This document shows positions 44,310 to 54,800 of a stretch of 64,000 nucleotides of DNA, piece after piece. Position numbers and translations under genes: made by a program. The stretch comes from Chryseobacterium lathyri (lineage in GTDB: Bacteria > Bacteroidota > Bacteroidia > Flavobacteriales > Weeksellaceae). Position 1 is the first letter of the stretch, and the number at the start of each line of letters is the position of its first letter. Under the pieces are notes generated by a model. The model was not told the DNA's origin, ran no database searches, and saw only the letters and a list, made by a program, of their open reading frames with translations. The stretch is from positions 124,001-188,000 of the forward strand of contig NZ_QNFY01000004.1 of NCBI RefSeq assembly GCF_003290185.1, read 5' to 3'.

Positions 44310-44960
44310 TTAGACAGGTCTAACATTTTCATTAACAAGGATTTTGATTCCTTCCTTAGTCTGAAGAATTTCACCTTCGTTTTCAATCTTTTTAAGAACC
44401 CTGCTTATAACTTCTCTGGAGGTACCTAAATTGTTGGCTATTTCACGGTGTGTAATTTTTAAAGGACTGTTTCCTGTGGCTGAAATCTGCTGGCGAATAT
44501 AGTTCAGAACTCTTTTATCAAGTCTGTGAAATACAGCATCATTTACCATATTCATGACGTCTGAGAAACGTTTATCATATTCATGATAAAATACCTTGTT
44601 GATTTCCGGAAAACGGATCAGCCAACTGTGTATAACAGATACAGGAATGAGAATAACTTCAGATTCTTCTTCTGCAACAGCATATACCCTGCTGGTATAA
44701 TCTGTAAAAATGGACGAAAAAGTCATCAGGCAGCTATCATTGGGTCTTATATAGTAATAGATCAGTTCTCTGCCATCATTGAGGGTAAAGACTTTTATAG
44801 AACCTTTAATGAGAAAAGGAACGTATTTATTTTTTTGCCCTTCCCTGATAACTTCTGTTTTTGATTTTATTTCAGTAATAATCGCATTTGCATGCATTTC
44901 ATTTAAAAAATCATCTCCTAAAAATCCAAATTTATTGAGAATAAATTGATTATTTATCAT
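44310..44960 (-). CDS. Crp/Fnr-family transcriptional regulator
   Basis: 216 residues. The N-terminal cyclic-nucleotide-binding-type barrel is seen in IREGQKNKYVPFLIKGSIKVFTLNDGRELIYYYIRPNDSCL; the HTH is in PLKITHREIANNLGTSREVISRVLKKIENEG. The cysteines do not form an Fnr-type iron-sulfur set at the N-terminus, so redox sensing in that form is unlikely. It faces leftward toward the redox operon and is the likely activator at 44242-44257. Two repeats of TATCATATCT (44955-44964, 44969-44978) at its own start suggest autoregulation, and a TAAATTTG -7 element lies at 44991-44984. Confidence 0.92.
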   Translation of the reverse strand: MINNQFILNKFGFLGDDFLNEMHANAIITEIKSKTEVIREGQKNKYVPFLIKGSIKVFTLNDGRELIYYYIRPNDSCLMTFSSIFTDYTSRVYAVAEEESEVILIPVSVIHSWLIRFPEINKVFYHEYDKRFSDVMNMVNDAVFHRLDKRVLNYIRQQISATGNSPLKITHREIANNLGTSREVISRVLKKIENEGEILQTKEGIKILVNENVRPV

Positions 44961-45042
44961 ATCTGTTATATCATATCTAAAAACAAATTTAGAAAAATAT
45001 AAATATAAGAATGAATAAAATTATTTTAACAATTGATTATTT

Positions 45043-45073
45043 TAAAAAAACTGCTTCACTTTTGTGAAACAGT
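45043..45073 (-). terminator. Terminator of the TonB-receptor operon
   Basis: On the minus strand, ACTGTTTCAC and GTGAAGCAGT pair (one mismatch) around AAAA and run into seven T residues, about 140 bases past the receptor stop. Confidence 0.75.
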
Positions 45074-45210
45074 CTTTTGTAAAATTTATATTGAGTTTTG
45101 AAATAGTGATACAATCATTATTTAGCTTCAGATGCACAGACCATCAGAAATCATACACCTATAAAAAGTAAAAAACATTGATCTGCATCGGGATTTTTCA
45201 GAACTAGTCA

Positions 45211-47361
45211 CTATAATCTGTATTTTAAATTCAAGCCATAAAAGAAATACGATTTGTTTGGACCAGGATTAAGATCCGTGGCGAGTCCTTTTGGGTAACC
45301 ATTACCTGTATCCGAATCATTAATACTGTTTCCTAAGAACAGGAATGTATAATTGATTTGATTGGTTAAGTTATTTCCCATTATATAAGCATCCACATCA
45401 AATTTTCCAAAAGTTTTTTTATAACCTAATTTAGAATTAAGTAAGCCAAAACCTTTTACGAGATTGGTATTTGCAAAATCTGTGTATACATTGCCCAGGT
45501 AATTATAAGTATTTACGAGATAAAAGCCAGGTTTTGTATATAAATCCAAACCGACAGCATATTTATTTCTAGGAACCCCGACAACAGTTTTATGATCGTA
45601 AGTTTGTTCACCGCCCAATAACCTTGTTTTAAAATCTTTATATTTTGCATCGTAATAAGAAAGATTTACAAAGGGAGCGATTCTGTTAAGGAATGAGTTA
45701 TCATTTTTATACAGGTAACCAATACTTACTTCCAGACCACTATTTTTCTGACTTCCTGTGTTTGCCCAATAGGTCTGGTTATTAGAATTAGGTATCGTCA
45801 GCTGAGTTAATTTATTAGAATAATCTATTCTGAACAAAGAAACCTGATAATCCAGCTTGGTATCTAATAAAAGTCCGTGTACACTGAAATCTACCATTTT
45901 AGCACGTTCTGCCTGCAGATCATTATTAGCGGTATTCGTATAATTTATAAAAGATGAACTTGCAGTAGGGGCATTGTATCCTTCACTATAGCTTAGGTTA
46001 AAAATCTGATGTTTCCATTCTTTTTGTAAAGCAAAATGCGGAGTATAAGCCGTCTCATATTGTTTTCCGAAAGACTGATCTTTTTTTCCTGCAATTAATC
46101 CGGGAAGCGCATACAAATCTTTTCTGTCATAATTAGTTTTATTCGCGCTTACTCCTGCAAGTAATGTTAAGCCCCAAGGTTTGTATGTTAAATAATCTAT
46201 TGCAAAATAAGTGGCCTGATTATTATTGTATTTAAAATAAGTGGCTCCGGATATTCCCGTAGTTTCCAGCGGATTTGTAATCGAGCCTGTAAAACGGTAG
46301 CTTGATGCAGTAGACATTGAATTCTGAATTTCTGCCCCAAAATCCAGCCTGTTCTCGAAGTCTTTGAATTCATTTTTTAGGGTAAATGTGGAACGCAATC
46401 CTACATTTGGTGCGCTTGATACTCCGTAAGCTCCTGCAGAAATACTTTCTGTATTTCCATTATAGTAAAATATCGTCGTGTAATTTCTAAGGTTTGGAAG
46501 AATATTAACAGAGTTGCTAAGCCCCACTCTGGTAGATTTTATTTTTGTTCCTGAATTTTTACGAATATAGGCAGGGTTTCCGTTATCGATTCCTGCATAA
46601 TAATCGTCATAAGAAATCTGTCCCGACGTGTGCTCGTAAGAATAGGCCTGGCTTCCAAAAAAACTTAACTGATCATTTTTTCCAAGCTTTACTGTTCCGT
46701 TTACGTTAAAAAAGTTTTTTAACCCACTTCCGTTCGGTCTGTAACCATCAGTTTCAAGATGACCGTAAGCTGCATTAACCGAATAGTTTTCATCAGCAAC
46801 ATTCAGCTGAGTACGGGACTGAAATGTTTTAAAAGCACCTACCAAAACATTTTCGGAAACTGTAATGCCTTTTGTAAAATCAGGACGTGTATAAAACCGA
46901 ACCACTCCGCCTACTCCGCCACCATACATTGTTGCTGCAGGACCTTTGATAACCTCAACATTATTGACGTACGCAAAATCCAAATCATCCAAAATGGTAA
47001 TTCCTTCAGCATTTGTTAATGGCATATTATTCCAATAAGCTTTAACCCCCCAGTTGTTAAACTTCTGATCGTTTCCATACCCACGAACAACTAATCTCTG
47101 ACCTCCAAAATTAGTCCGTTTATCAACTTGTAATCCGGACATTGTAGATAATGTCTGTTCAATTGCAGCAGGATTGTTCCTGTTTAATTCTTCTTCCGAA
47201 AGTGTTTCTACAGATTGTCCATGTCTTTTAAATTCTGCACGTTCCTGTTTTATTTTTTTTCTTCCCTGGATAGCAACTTCTTCTATATTACTTCCTGATG
47301 ATTGTTGGGCATTTGCAATTACACAGCTAAGCAAAGCTGCAATGCATATATATTTTTTCAT
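45211..47361 (-). CDS. TonB-dependent receptor
   Basis: 716 residues with signal peptide MKKYICIAALLSCVIANAQ. The plug domain is complete (EEVAIQGRKKIKQERAEFKRHG, LSTMSGLQVDKRTNFGGQRLVVRGYG, VEVIKGPAATMYGGGVGGVVRFYTR) and is followed by a 22-strand-type barrel ending NLKYRL. The plug with RxRGYG and the GPAATMYG turn fits siderophore/metal-type receptors. It is the last of four leftward genes beginning with the BNR surface protein, 35 bases after the preceding gene. The substrate cannot be told. Confidence 0.95.
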   Translation of the reverse strand: MKKYICIAALLSCVIANAQQSSGSNIEEVAIQGRKKIKQERAEFKRHGQSVETLSEEELNRNNPAAIEQTLSTMSGLQVDKRTNFGGQRLVVRGYGNDQKFNNWGVKAYWNNMPLTNAEGITILDDLDFAYVNNVEVIKGPAATMYGGGVGGVVRFYTRPDFTKGITVSENVLVGAFKTFQSRTQLNVADENYSVNAAYGHLETDGYRPNGSGLKNFFNVNGTVKLGKNDQLSFFGSQAYSYEHTSGQISYDDYYAGIDNGNPAYIRKNSGTKIKSTRVGLSNSVNILPNLRNYTTIFYYNGNTESISAGAYGVSSAPNVGLRSTFTLKNEFKDFENRLDFGAEIQNSMSTASSYRFTGSITNPLETTGISGATYFKYNNNQATYFAIDYLTYKPWGLTLLAGVSANKTNYDRKDLYALPGLIAGKKDQSFGKQYETAYTPHFALQKEWKHQIFNLSYSEGYNAPTASSSFINYTNTANNDLQAERAKMVDFSVHGLLLDTKLDYQVSLFRIDYSNKLTQLTIPNSNNQTYWANTGSQKNSGLEVSIGYLYKNDNSFLNRIAPFVNLSYYDAKYKDFKTRLLGGEQTYDHKTVVGVPRNKYAVGLDLYTKPGFYLVNTYNYLGNVYTDFANTNLVKGFGLLNSKLGYKKTFGKFDVDAYIMGNNLTNQINYTFLFLGNSINDSDTGNGYPKGLATDLNPGPNKSYFFYGLNLKYRL

Positions 47362-47396
47362 TGATTAAAAATTAATTATTTGTCGTTTAAATGTTT

Positions 47397-47954
47397 TTAT
47401 AACAGGTTAAAAACATCTTCCGGAGGCGGAATTATAATTGACAAACAAGATGTACTTTTTAATCTTTTTAAATATTCTGATCTTTGTTTTAAATGAAATA
47501 TGTTGAAAACCCGCAATTCTCCACCCTCAAAAAAAATAAAAGAGTTGGAAATTTTTACGATCTTCTTCCCTTGTAAAGGCACACCGACATGTCGCCATGC
47601 AACTATTTTCTTGGTAACGAAAAAGACAGAGAAATTCAATATAGAATTAAGAATGATGTCTTTTTTATCCAGATAACAATAAAAATATTTAGTCCCGTTT
47701 ATAAAATTAATGTTGATCACATCATAAGAAAAACCATTGAGGATAAATTCTTTTTCCTCTTTCCATTCGGCTTTTACTAAATCTTTTTCAGAAAAACAGA
47801 TCGTTTCAGACGTATTAAATTTACGTTCTAAAATATGAGATTGTGTTTTTTTGTATACTTCAGTTTTAATATAAGAAATGACAGGATGAATCATATTAAA
47901 AAATACGATTACTAAAGGAATAAATAAAAATATAAAGAATAGTTTTTTATGCAA
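47397..47954 (-). CDS. Membrane-anchored protein of unknown function
   Basis: 185 residues. One N-terminal membrane segment (KKLFFIFLFIPLVIVFFNMI) is followed by a soluble domain with no recognised family (FSYDVININFINGTKYFYCYLDKKD and WRHVGVPLQGKKIVKISNSFIFFEGGELRVF). It is the third gene of the leftward operon, 10 bases after the lipoprotein gene, and precedes the TonB receptor, so a role with that receptor is plausible but inferred only from position. Confidence 0.75.
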   Translation of the reverse strand: MHKKLFFIFLFIPLVIVFFNMIHPVISYIKTEVYKKTQSHILERKFNTSETICFSEKDLVKAEWKEEKEFILNGFSYDVININFINGTKYFYCYLDKKDIILNSILNFSVFFVTKKIVAWRHVGVPLQGKKIVKISNSFIFFEGGELRVFNIFHLKQRSEYLKRLKSTSCLSIIIPPPEDVFNLL

Positions 47955-47964
47955 ATGAAGAAAA

Positions 47965-48444
47965 TTATTGTCTTTGAGGAATTAATTCTCCCTCAGGTTC
48001 TGCCGAAACAAATCCTGAAATATATATTCTGTGAATTTTTTTGGAATTGTTTGCCGTGTACTCTATCCAATTATCTTTTGAATCTGGAATAAGAGATTTT
48101 TTAGGACTTTCTACAGGTGTTCCGGAAGGTTTATTTTCAAAATTATCTGCCTGATCTGTACTTTGCAAATTACCTTTTATAGTAATTAAATTGCCAGAAT
48201 TGGTTTGAGTAAAATTGATGGTATTTCCTTCTGCTTTCAAAGATTTAACACGGATATTATCTTTGTTATTTTTTGATTTTAATATAACTGTATAAACCGT
48301 TCCTCTCACTCCTGGCCTTCCTCCAAACCAGTCTTTTTTTTCTGCGGAAACTAAAATTACACGATCCTGATATAATGAGGAAACCGGCGCTTTACAGGAA
48401 AACGCCAGTATCCAAAATATGATTATAAATAATTGGTTATTCAT
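47965..48444 (-). CDS. Lipoprotein of unknown function
   Basis: 159 residues with a lipobox in MNNQLFIIIFWILAFSCKAP (LAFSC), so a probable outer-membrane lipoprotein. The remainder is beta-rich with a Lys/Asn/Ser-rich C-terminal half and no recognised domain. Start lies two bases after the BNR gene stop, so the four genes 51299-45211 are almost certainly one transcript. Confidence 0.8.
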   Translation of the reverse strand: MNNQLFIIIFWILAFSCKAPVSSLYQDRVILVSAEKKDWFGGRPGVRGTVYTVILKSKNNKDNIRVKSLKAEGNTINFTQTNSGNLITIKGNLQSTDQADNFENKPSGTPVESPKKSLIPDSKDNWIEYTANNSKKIHRIYISGFVSAEPEGELIPQRQ

Positions 48445-48446
48445 TT

Positions 48447-51299
48447 TTAATCGTCTTCTCCATCATCAGTTACTTTGCCTAAAACCAAATAGTTTCCACT
48501 GTAAATAACTTCACCTTTGGATTCAGCTTTCAGTACGTAATTTCCAGGAGTTAATCTTTGACCAAATTCTTCATCAGATTTTACATTTTTCTTACTGTAA
48601 ATCACTCTTCCCGATGCATCAAAAATACTGATGTCTACAAAACTGTATTTAGCAGAATCAAATCGTAAATGCGAAATTCCTTTTGAAGGATTCGGATATA
48701 CTTTTGTTTCGTCTTTTTTAGATTTTACCTCTCCTGTTGCTAGTGCAACTATTGTGTTTTGAGTAGTCCAAGCCCCTCTTCCGTAAGTAGAAACCAAAAC
48801 TGTTCTTGTTGCAGGCCGGTAATCTAAATTGGTAATTCTTATATTCCCAATATTTCCGCTAATGGAAGCCCAGGTCGGCGATGCAGAAAGGAAATTGGTT
48901 GTTCCCCATACTCCCATTTCTGTTCCTACGATTATTTCATTGGCATCGTCAGGATTTCTTAAAACCGTTCTTACCGGCATATCAGGAAGATTCCCTTCTT
49001 TATTCTGCCATGTTACTCCGCCGTCTGCAGAATAGAAGATACTGGTAAGATTATAGTTGGATAATGTTACAATAATTTCGTTTTCATTGGCTCCAAATTC
49101 GATATCAGAAATCGTTCCTACCGCTGGTGTTGTTATTGCTGTTGTAACATATGAAGTTGTATTAGCATTTGTTATTTTAAAGATTCTTCCCAGGTTAGTC
49201 CCAACAAACAAGGTTGTAGAAGCAGTTGTGTAAGGAGAAACCTTCAGCCAGGAAATTTGCTCGTTTGTTTGTGCCGTTCCTACTGTAACAGTGTTATTGG
49301 TAAATGTTGTTGCTGTAGCAGATAATCCACTTGTTCTGAATAAAGTCAATCCTGAACGGTAAGAATAGAAAACATTATTTATCCTGTCTAAAGCAATCTC
49401 ATTTACAAAGTGCCCGTAAGCATTTCTGTTAGCACTTGAGATAAGATAATAGGCATTGTTTGTCAATAAATAATGATTATTGTAAACATAACTTGCAATT
49501 TCATAATTATCCTGATCGTCATATTCTGTGTACATTCCGTCTCCGGAAGTTGCAAGCTGGCTCGTTAAGAAATTGTTCGCCTGCGGAACGCCATACAACC
49601 ACCAAGAACCATTGTCCTGAGCACCAGCCAAAATTTCTTCATTAGAAGGAGTTTTAATAGGATTCAACGTTGCACTATAAAACTGTGTAACATTGTATCT
49701 TGTATTTCTAGCAGAAAAACCTCCTATTGTTCCAATCGTATTTTTATTACCAGCAAAATAAATTCCGCCGTCATTTCCAAACAACATCTGGTTGGTAGAA
49801 TAGTTATTAAAAGGATTAAAAACTATTTCATGCTGGTCTGCATGTACCTGAGAAACCTGCAGGGCTGCCATATTGTTATTATTCGACCATTTTGAAATCT
49901 GTGTCCAGCTCACACCTCCGTTTGTAGATTTAAACAGATCAATTCCTCCGATATAAACGGTATTGTCATCTAAAGGATCAGCAGCAATCACAAGGTCATA
50001 GAACGACTGTCCTCTTGTAAAATCGTTTGCAGCAATACTTGTGTCCGCGGCTGTAGGAAGTGTAATAACCGGTGTTGCATCGTTAGTAGCCTGCCAAGTT
50101 GTACCACCATCCATAGATCTTGCAATACGAATTGGCTCCGAGGTATTGTTTACTCCCTGCATGAATGCATAAATCTTATTTGCATCGGTTCTGGAAAGTG
50201 TGAAATTTACTCTTGAACCCGTATTTCCTACATTATAAATTTCGCTAAAAGTATTTCCGTCTGTAGATTTGAAAATTCGCCCTCCTGAATCTATATTTGT
50301 GAATCGGGAAGATCTGGTAGAAATCCACACTGAATTATCCGCTCCTATTTCTATTTGCTGGATAGAGTATCCTGTTGTACTGGTTGTACCGGTAGTTGTA
50401 TTAAGGGCAAGCAAGTTGCTGTTCTTGGTAAATGTTGTACCACCATCTGTAGACTTGTATAATCCGGCCTGGCTTAGTCCCTGCCATCCGTCATTAAAAG
50501 AAATCCCTACATAAGCACCACTTACTCCGGCATATACTTCCGAAACACCATTATTATTTCTTACTTTAATATCATTAATATAGAAATTACCATTTCTTAC
50601 TCCTGAAGAGGAATAGGTAACCGGAATGGTGAAGATCTGCGTCCATGTCGTTCCTCCATTAGTCGATTTCCATATTCCCGAGCCTACCGCATCAGTAGTT
50701 GAAGATTCTCCAGTTCCAACATAGAAGGTTTGTGGATCATTTGGATCAGAAGCCATACAGGCAATGGAAGTATTTGCCCAAAATGTACTTAACGGCGTCC
50801 ATTCATTGGTACTTACAGAAGGGTCCTGGTTTACCCAAAGACCACCTGAAACACCGCCTGCAAAGACCCTTTTACCTGTTGGATCATTGGGATCAAACAG
50901 TATAGTCCGGGTTCTCCCTCCTACACTGTAGGGTCCTCTTTCTACCCATGGTTCATTTACTATTTTTGCTGTAGAAGATCCGGATCCGTCTGTAGTGATA
51001 AAAGACAGCGGTTTTGTAGGAGCATATCTTCCTTGAGCAATCTCCTGATTCAGTTTGGCAAGCTTATAAAAATTAGTTCCTCCTGTAACCGGATCCATTG
51101 TTCTTTTATAATCTTCCTCATTATAAAGATCGGGAGGAATTCCTGCTGTTTTTGAATATTTATGCTGTTTTTTTACACTTTTATCATATTTAGAATATAA
51201 TTCCTGAAGGTGTTTTTGATTAGCATGAAGTGTATTATCTTGCGCATAAAGACCTCCGGATATGCACAACATAACACCAAAAATAATATATCTTTTCAT
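48447..51299 (-). CDS. Large secreted BNR/Asp-box repeat protein with T9SS sorting domain
   Basis: 950 residues with signal peptide MKRYIIFGVMLCISGGLYAQ. It carries repeated Asp-box (BNR) motifs such as KSTNGGTTWTQIF, KSTDGGTTF, RSMDGGTTWQ, KSTNGGVSWTQI and YSADGGVTWQN across residues 180-830, the pattern of a sialidase/sortilin-type beta-propeller. An actual hydrolase activity is not established, because catalytic residues cannot be placed by eye. The last 75 residues are a type A sorting domain (VYPNPSKGISHLRF, FDASGRVIYSK). The end DDGEDD is acidic. First gene of the four-gene operon with the TonB receptor; a TATATTTG -7 element precedes it (minus strand 51324-51317). Confidence 0.9.
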   Translation of the reverse strand: MKRYIIFGVMLCISGGLYAQDNTLHANQKHLQELYSKYDKSVKKQHKYSKTAGIPPDLYNEEDYKRTMDPVTGGTNFYKLAKLNQEIAQGRYAPTKPLSFITTDGSGSSTAKIVNEPWVERGPYSVGGRTRTILFDPNDPTGKRVFAGGVSGGLWVNQDPSVSTNEWTPLSTFWANTSIACMASDPNDPQTFYVGTGESSTTDAVGSGIWKSTNGGTTWTQIFTIPVTYSSSGVRNGNFYINDIKVRNNNGVSEVYAGVSGAYVGISFNDGWQGLSQAGLYKSTDGGTTFTKNSNLLALNTTTGTTSTTGYSIQQIEIGADNSVWISTRSSRFTNIDSGGRIFKSTDGNTFSEIYNVGNTGSRVNFTLSRTDANKIYAFMQGVNNTSEPIRIARSMDGGTTWQATNDATPVITLPTAADTSIAANDFTRGQSFYDLVIAADPLDDNTVYIGGIDLFKSTNGGVSWTQISKWSNNNNMAALQVSQVHADQHEIVFNPFNNYSTNQMLFGNDGGIYFAGNKNTIGTIGGFSARNTRYNVTQFYSATLNPIKTPSNEEILAGAQDNGSWWLYGVPQANNFLTSQLATSGDGMYTEYDDQDNYEIASYVYNNHYLLTNNAYYLISSANRNAYGHFVNEIALDRINNVFYSYRSGLTLFRTSGLSATATTFTNNTVTVGTAQTNEQISWLKVSPYTTASTTLFVGTNLGRIFKITNANTTSYVTTAITTPAVGTISDIEFGANENEIIVTLSNYNLTSIFYSADGGVTWQNKEGNLPDMPVRTVLRNPDDANEIIVGTEMGVWGTTNFLSASPTWASISGNIGNIRITNLDYRPATRTVLVSTYGRGAWTTQNTIVALATGEVKSKKDETKVYPNPSKGISHLRFDSAKYSFVDISIFDASGRVIYSKKNVKSDEEFGQRLTPGNYVLKAESKGEVIYSGNYLVLGKVTDDGEDD

Positions 51300-51429
51300 T
51301 TTTTATATATTTCCTACAAATATACTCAAATACAACAACGATTGTATTAATTTGTATAAAAAATTACAAATTACACAAAATAACAGCTTTTAAAGTATAA
51401 AAAATTCATTATTATATTAAATGAAGACA

Positions 51430-51462
51430 TAAAAAAAATGCCTCAAATAAATTTGAGGCATT
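51430..51462 (-). terminator. Terminator of the DUF3467 gene
   Basis: AATGCCTCAAAT and ATTTGAGGCATT form a 12-bp perfect stem with a 2-base loop; read leftward it runs into eight T residues. Confidence 0.92.
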
Positions 51463-51485
51463 CTGATTTATTTTGAAAAAAAATC

Positions 51486-51791
51486 TTAAGCTTGTACGTT
51501 GTTACCTCCTAATACGAAAGGCTCAACTTCTTTGATTTCTCCAAATTGCTGCTCGTAGTTAGTGATGTTTTGTTGAAGAGCAGAAAGTACTCTTTTAGCG
51601 TGAAGCGGAGCAAGAATAATTCTTGATCTTACTTTAGCCTGTTGTACACCTGGCATTAATTGGATGAAATCTACAACGAATTCAGATGGAGAGTGGTTTA
51701 CCAATGCTAAGTTAGCATATACTCCAGCAGCTACCATTTCGTTTAATTCGATGTTGATGTTTCCATCTTGAGGATTTTGATTGTTGTCCAT
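51486..51791 (-). CDS. DUF3467 domain protein
   Basis: 101 residues; the DUF3467 pattern is recognisable over residues 12-90 (INIELNEMVAAGVYANLALVNHSPSEFVVDFIQLMPGVQQAKVRSRIILAPLHAKRVLSALQQNI). Cytoplasmic, function unknown. It follows rpoC by 87 bases on the same strand and ends at a strong terminator, so it probably completes the rpoBC transcript. Confidence 0.93.
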   Translation of the reverse strand: MDNNQNPQDGNINIELNEMVAAGVYANLALVNHSPSEFVVDFIQLMPGVQQAKVRSRIILAPLHAKRVLSALQQNITNYEQQFGEIKEVEPFVLGGNNVQA

Positions 51792-51878
51792 TGTTATAAA
51801 TTATGTTTTTTAAATTCGAAATTTGAGATTGTGAAAATATAAAAATAAATCCAAACCTCAAATTTCAAATCATTAATT

Positions 51879-54800
51879 TTAGTTAAGGTCTTCAAATTCT
51901 TTTTTAGAACCTACAATTACATTCTGGTATTCTTTAAGACCTGTACCTGCAGGGATTCTGTGTCCTACAATTACATTTTCTTTAAGACCACTTAAGAAGT
52001 CTACTTTACCAGCAACAGCTGCTTCGTTCAGAACTTTAGTGGTTTCCTGGAATGATGCTGCAGACATGAATGACTTAGTCTGAAGAGCTGCTCTTGTAAT
52101 ACCTTGCAATACAGGCGTTGCTGTAGCAGGAAGTGCTTCTCTAACTTCAACTAAAGCTTGATCTTCACGCTTCAACTTAGAGTTCTCATCTCTTAATTCT
52201 CTTGCAGTAATCATCTGACCTGGCTTGAATTCTTTAGAATCACCAGCTTCAACTACCACTTTAAGACCAAACACTCTGTTGTTTTCTTCCAAGAAATCAA
52301 ATTTATGCTCTAATGCACCTTCAAGGAACTGAGTATCACCTCCGTCTACGATAGATACTTTCGTCATCATCTGTCTTACGATAATTTCGAAGTGCTTATC
52401 ATCAATTTTTACCCCCTGAAGACGGTAAACTTCCTGAATTTCGTTTACTAAATATTCCTGAACTGCAGTTGGGCCTTTAATTCTTAAGATGTCATCCGGA
52501 GTAATTGAACCGTCAGAAAGCGGCGAACCAGCTCTTACGAAGTCATTCTCCTGAACAAGGATCTGGTTGGAAAGTTTTACAAGGTAAATCTTTCTTTCTC
52601 CAGTTTTAGCCTCAACAATAAGTTCACGGTTACCTCTCTTGATTTTTCCGTAAGAAACTACCCCATCGATTTCAGTAACAACCGCCGGGTTTGAAGGGTT
52701 TCTTGCTTCGAATAATTCGGTAACTCTCGGAAGACCTCCGGTGATATCCCCTGCTTTTGCAGATTTTCTTGGGATCTTGATCAAGACTTTACCAGCCTTA
52801 ATTTTTTCACCATCGTTTACCATTAAGTGGGCTCCTACCGGTAAGTTGTAACCTTTTTGCTCAACTCCTTTAGAATCTACCACTTTCAGAGTAGGTACGG
52901 CTTTCTTATTTCTGGATTCAGAGATTACTTTCTCTTCGAATCCTGTCTGTTCGTCAATTTCAAGCTGGAATGAAATACCCTGGATGATATCCTCGTATTC
53001 TACTTTACCAGCAGTTTCAGCAATAATTACCGCATTATATGGATCCCATTTCGCAATAAGATCACCTTTCTTCACTTTATCACCAGATTTAACGACTAAC
53101 TGAGAACCGTAAGGTACGTTAGTAATCATTAATGGTGTTCTCTGCTCATTATCGGTAACCAATCTGAATTCTGTTGTACGGGAAACTACTACTTCCGCAG
53201 TATTACCGTTTTCATCTTCAGAAGTAATTGTTCTTACTTCATCCAATTCTACGATACCGTCTCTTCTTGCAACAATAGATGGGTTTTCTGAAACGTTCGT
53301 GGATACACCCCCTTGGTGGAAGGTTCTCAACGTAAGCTGAGTACCTGGTTCCCCAATTGATTGAGCTGCAATTACACCTACCGCTTCACCCATGTGGATC
53401 ATTTTACCTGTTGCTAAGTTTCTACCGTAACATTTCGCACAGATACCTTTCTTAGTTTCACAAGTAAGCGGAGAACGAACTTCAACAAATTCTAAACCTG
53501 CTGCTTCAATTCTCTTCGCTAATGCTTCATTAATTACCTGATCTGCTTCAGTGATTAACTCATCTGTTTCAGGATCATAGATGTTGTGAAGAGAAACTCT
53601 ACCTAAGATTCTTTCGGAGATCTTTTCAACGATCTCATCATTTTTCTTAAGTGCAGTCACTTCAGTACCTCTTAAAGTACCACAGTCGTCTTCTGTAACG
53701 ATAACGTCCTGAGCAACGTCTACCAATCTTCTTGTTAAGTAACCGGCATCGGCTGTCTTAAGAGCGGTATCCGCAAGACCTTTACGGGCTCCGTGAGTAG
53801 AGATAAAGTACTCAAGGATGGAAAGACCTTCTTTAAAGTTTGCCAAGATCGGGTTTTCAATAATTTCCGCACCGGTAGAACCAGCTTTTTGCGGTTTTGC
53901 CATCAAACCTCTCATTCCTGATAACTGACGGATCTGTTCTTTGGAACCCCTCGCCCCGGAATCAAGCATCATATATACAGAGTTGAATCCACCTTGATCG
54001 GTTTTCATTCTACCCATGATCATTTCAGTTAATCCGGCGTTGGTATTAGTCCAAACGTCGATTACCTGGTTATAACGTTCTGTATCTGTAATCAGACCCA
54101 TGTTATAGTTGGCTCTAATTTCGTCTACTGCTTCAATGGACTGAGCAATCATTTTTTTCTTCTCAACAGGAACTACAATATCTCCAAGTGAGAAGGAAAG
54201 ACCTCCTTTAAATGCATTTGAATATCCTAAATCTTTCATTGCATCCAGGAACTTCACCGTTGTAGGGAAGTCGGTATCAGCAAGGATCTTACCGATAACA
54301 TTTCTTAATGATTTCTTAGTCAGAAGTTCATTGATATATCCTGATTGTTTAGGAACAATCTGGTTGAATAAGATTCTACCTACGGAAGTTTCGATCAACC
54401 TTGTTACTAATTCTCCGTTTTCTTTAACAGGCAGTCTACATCTTACTTTAGCATTTAATGATACTCTTCCTTCAGCATAAGCGATTTCCGCTTCTTCCGG
54501 AGAATAGAATGCAAGGCCTTCACCTTTTACTTTCATATCTTCTGTAGAGCTCAATTCTTTGGTCATGAAATAAAGACCAAGAACCATGTCCTGAGAAGGT
54601 ACAGTAATAGGAGAACCGTTTGCAGGGTTCAAGATGTTCTGAGAACCTAGCATCAATAACTGAGCTTCAAGGATCGCTTCAGGACCTAACGGTAAGTGTA
54701 CCGCCATCTGGTCACCATCGAAATCGGCGTTGAATGCTGTTGTTACCAACGGGTGAAGCTGAATTGCCTTACCTTCGATCATCTTAGGCTGGAATGCCTG

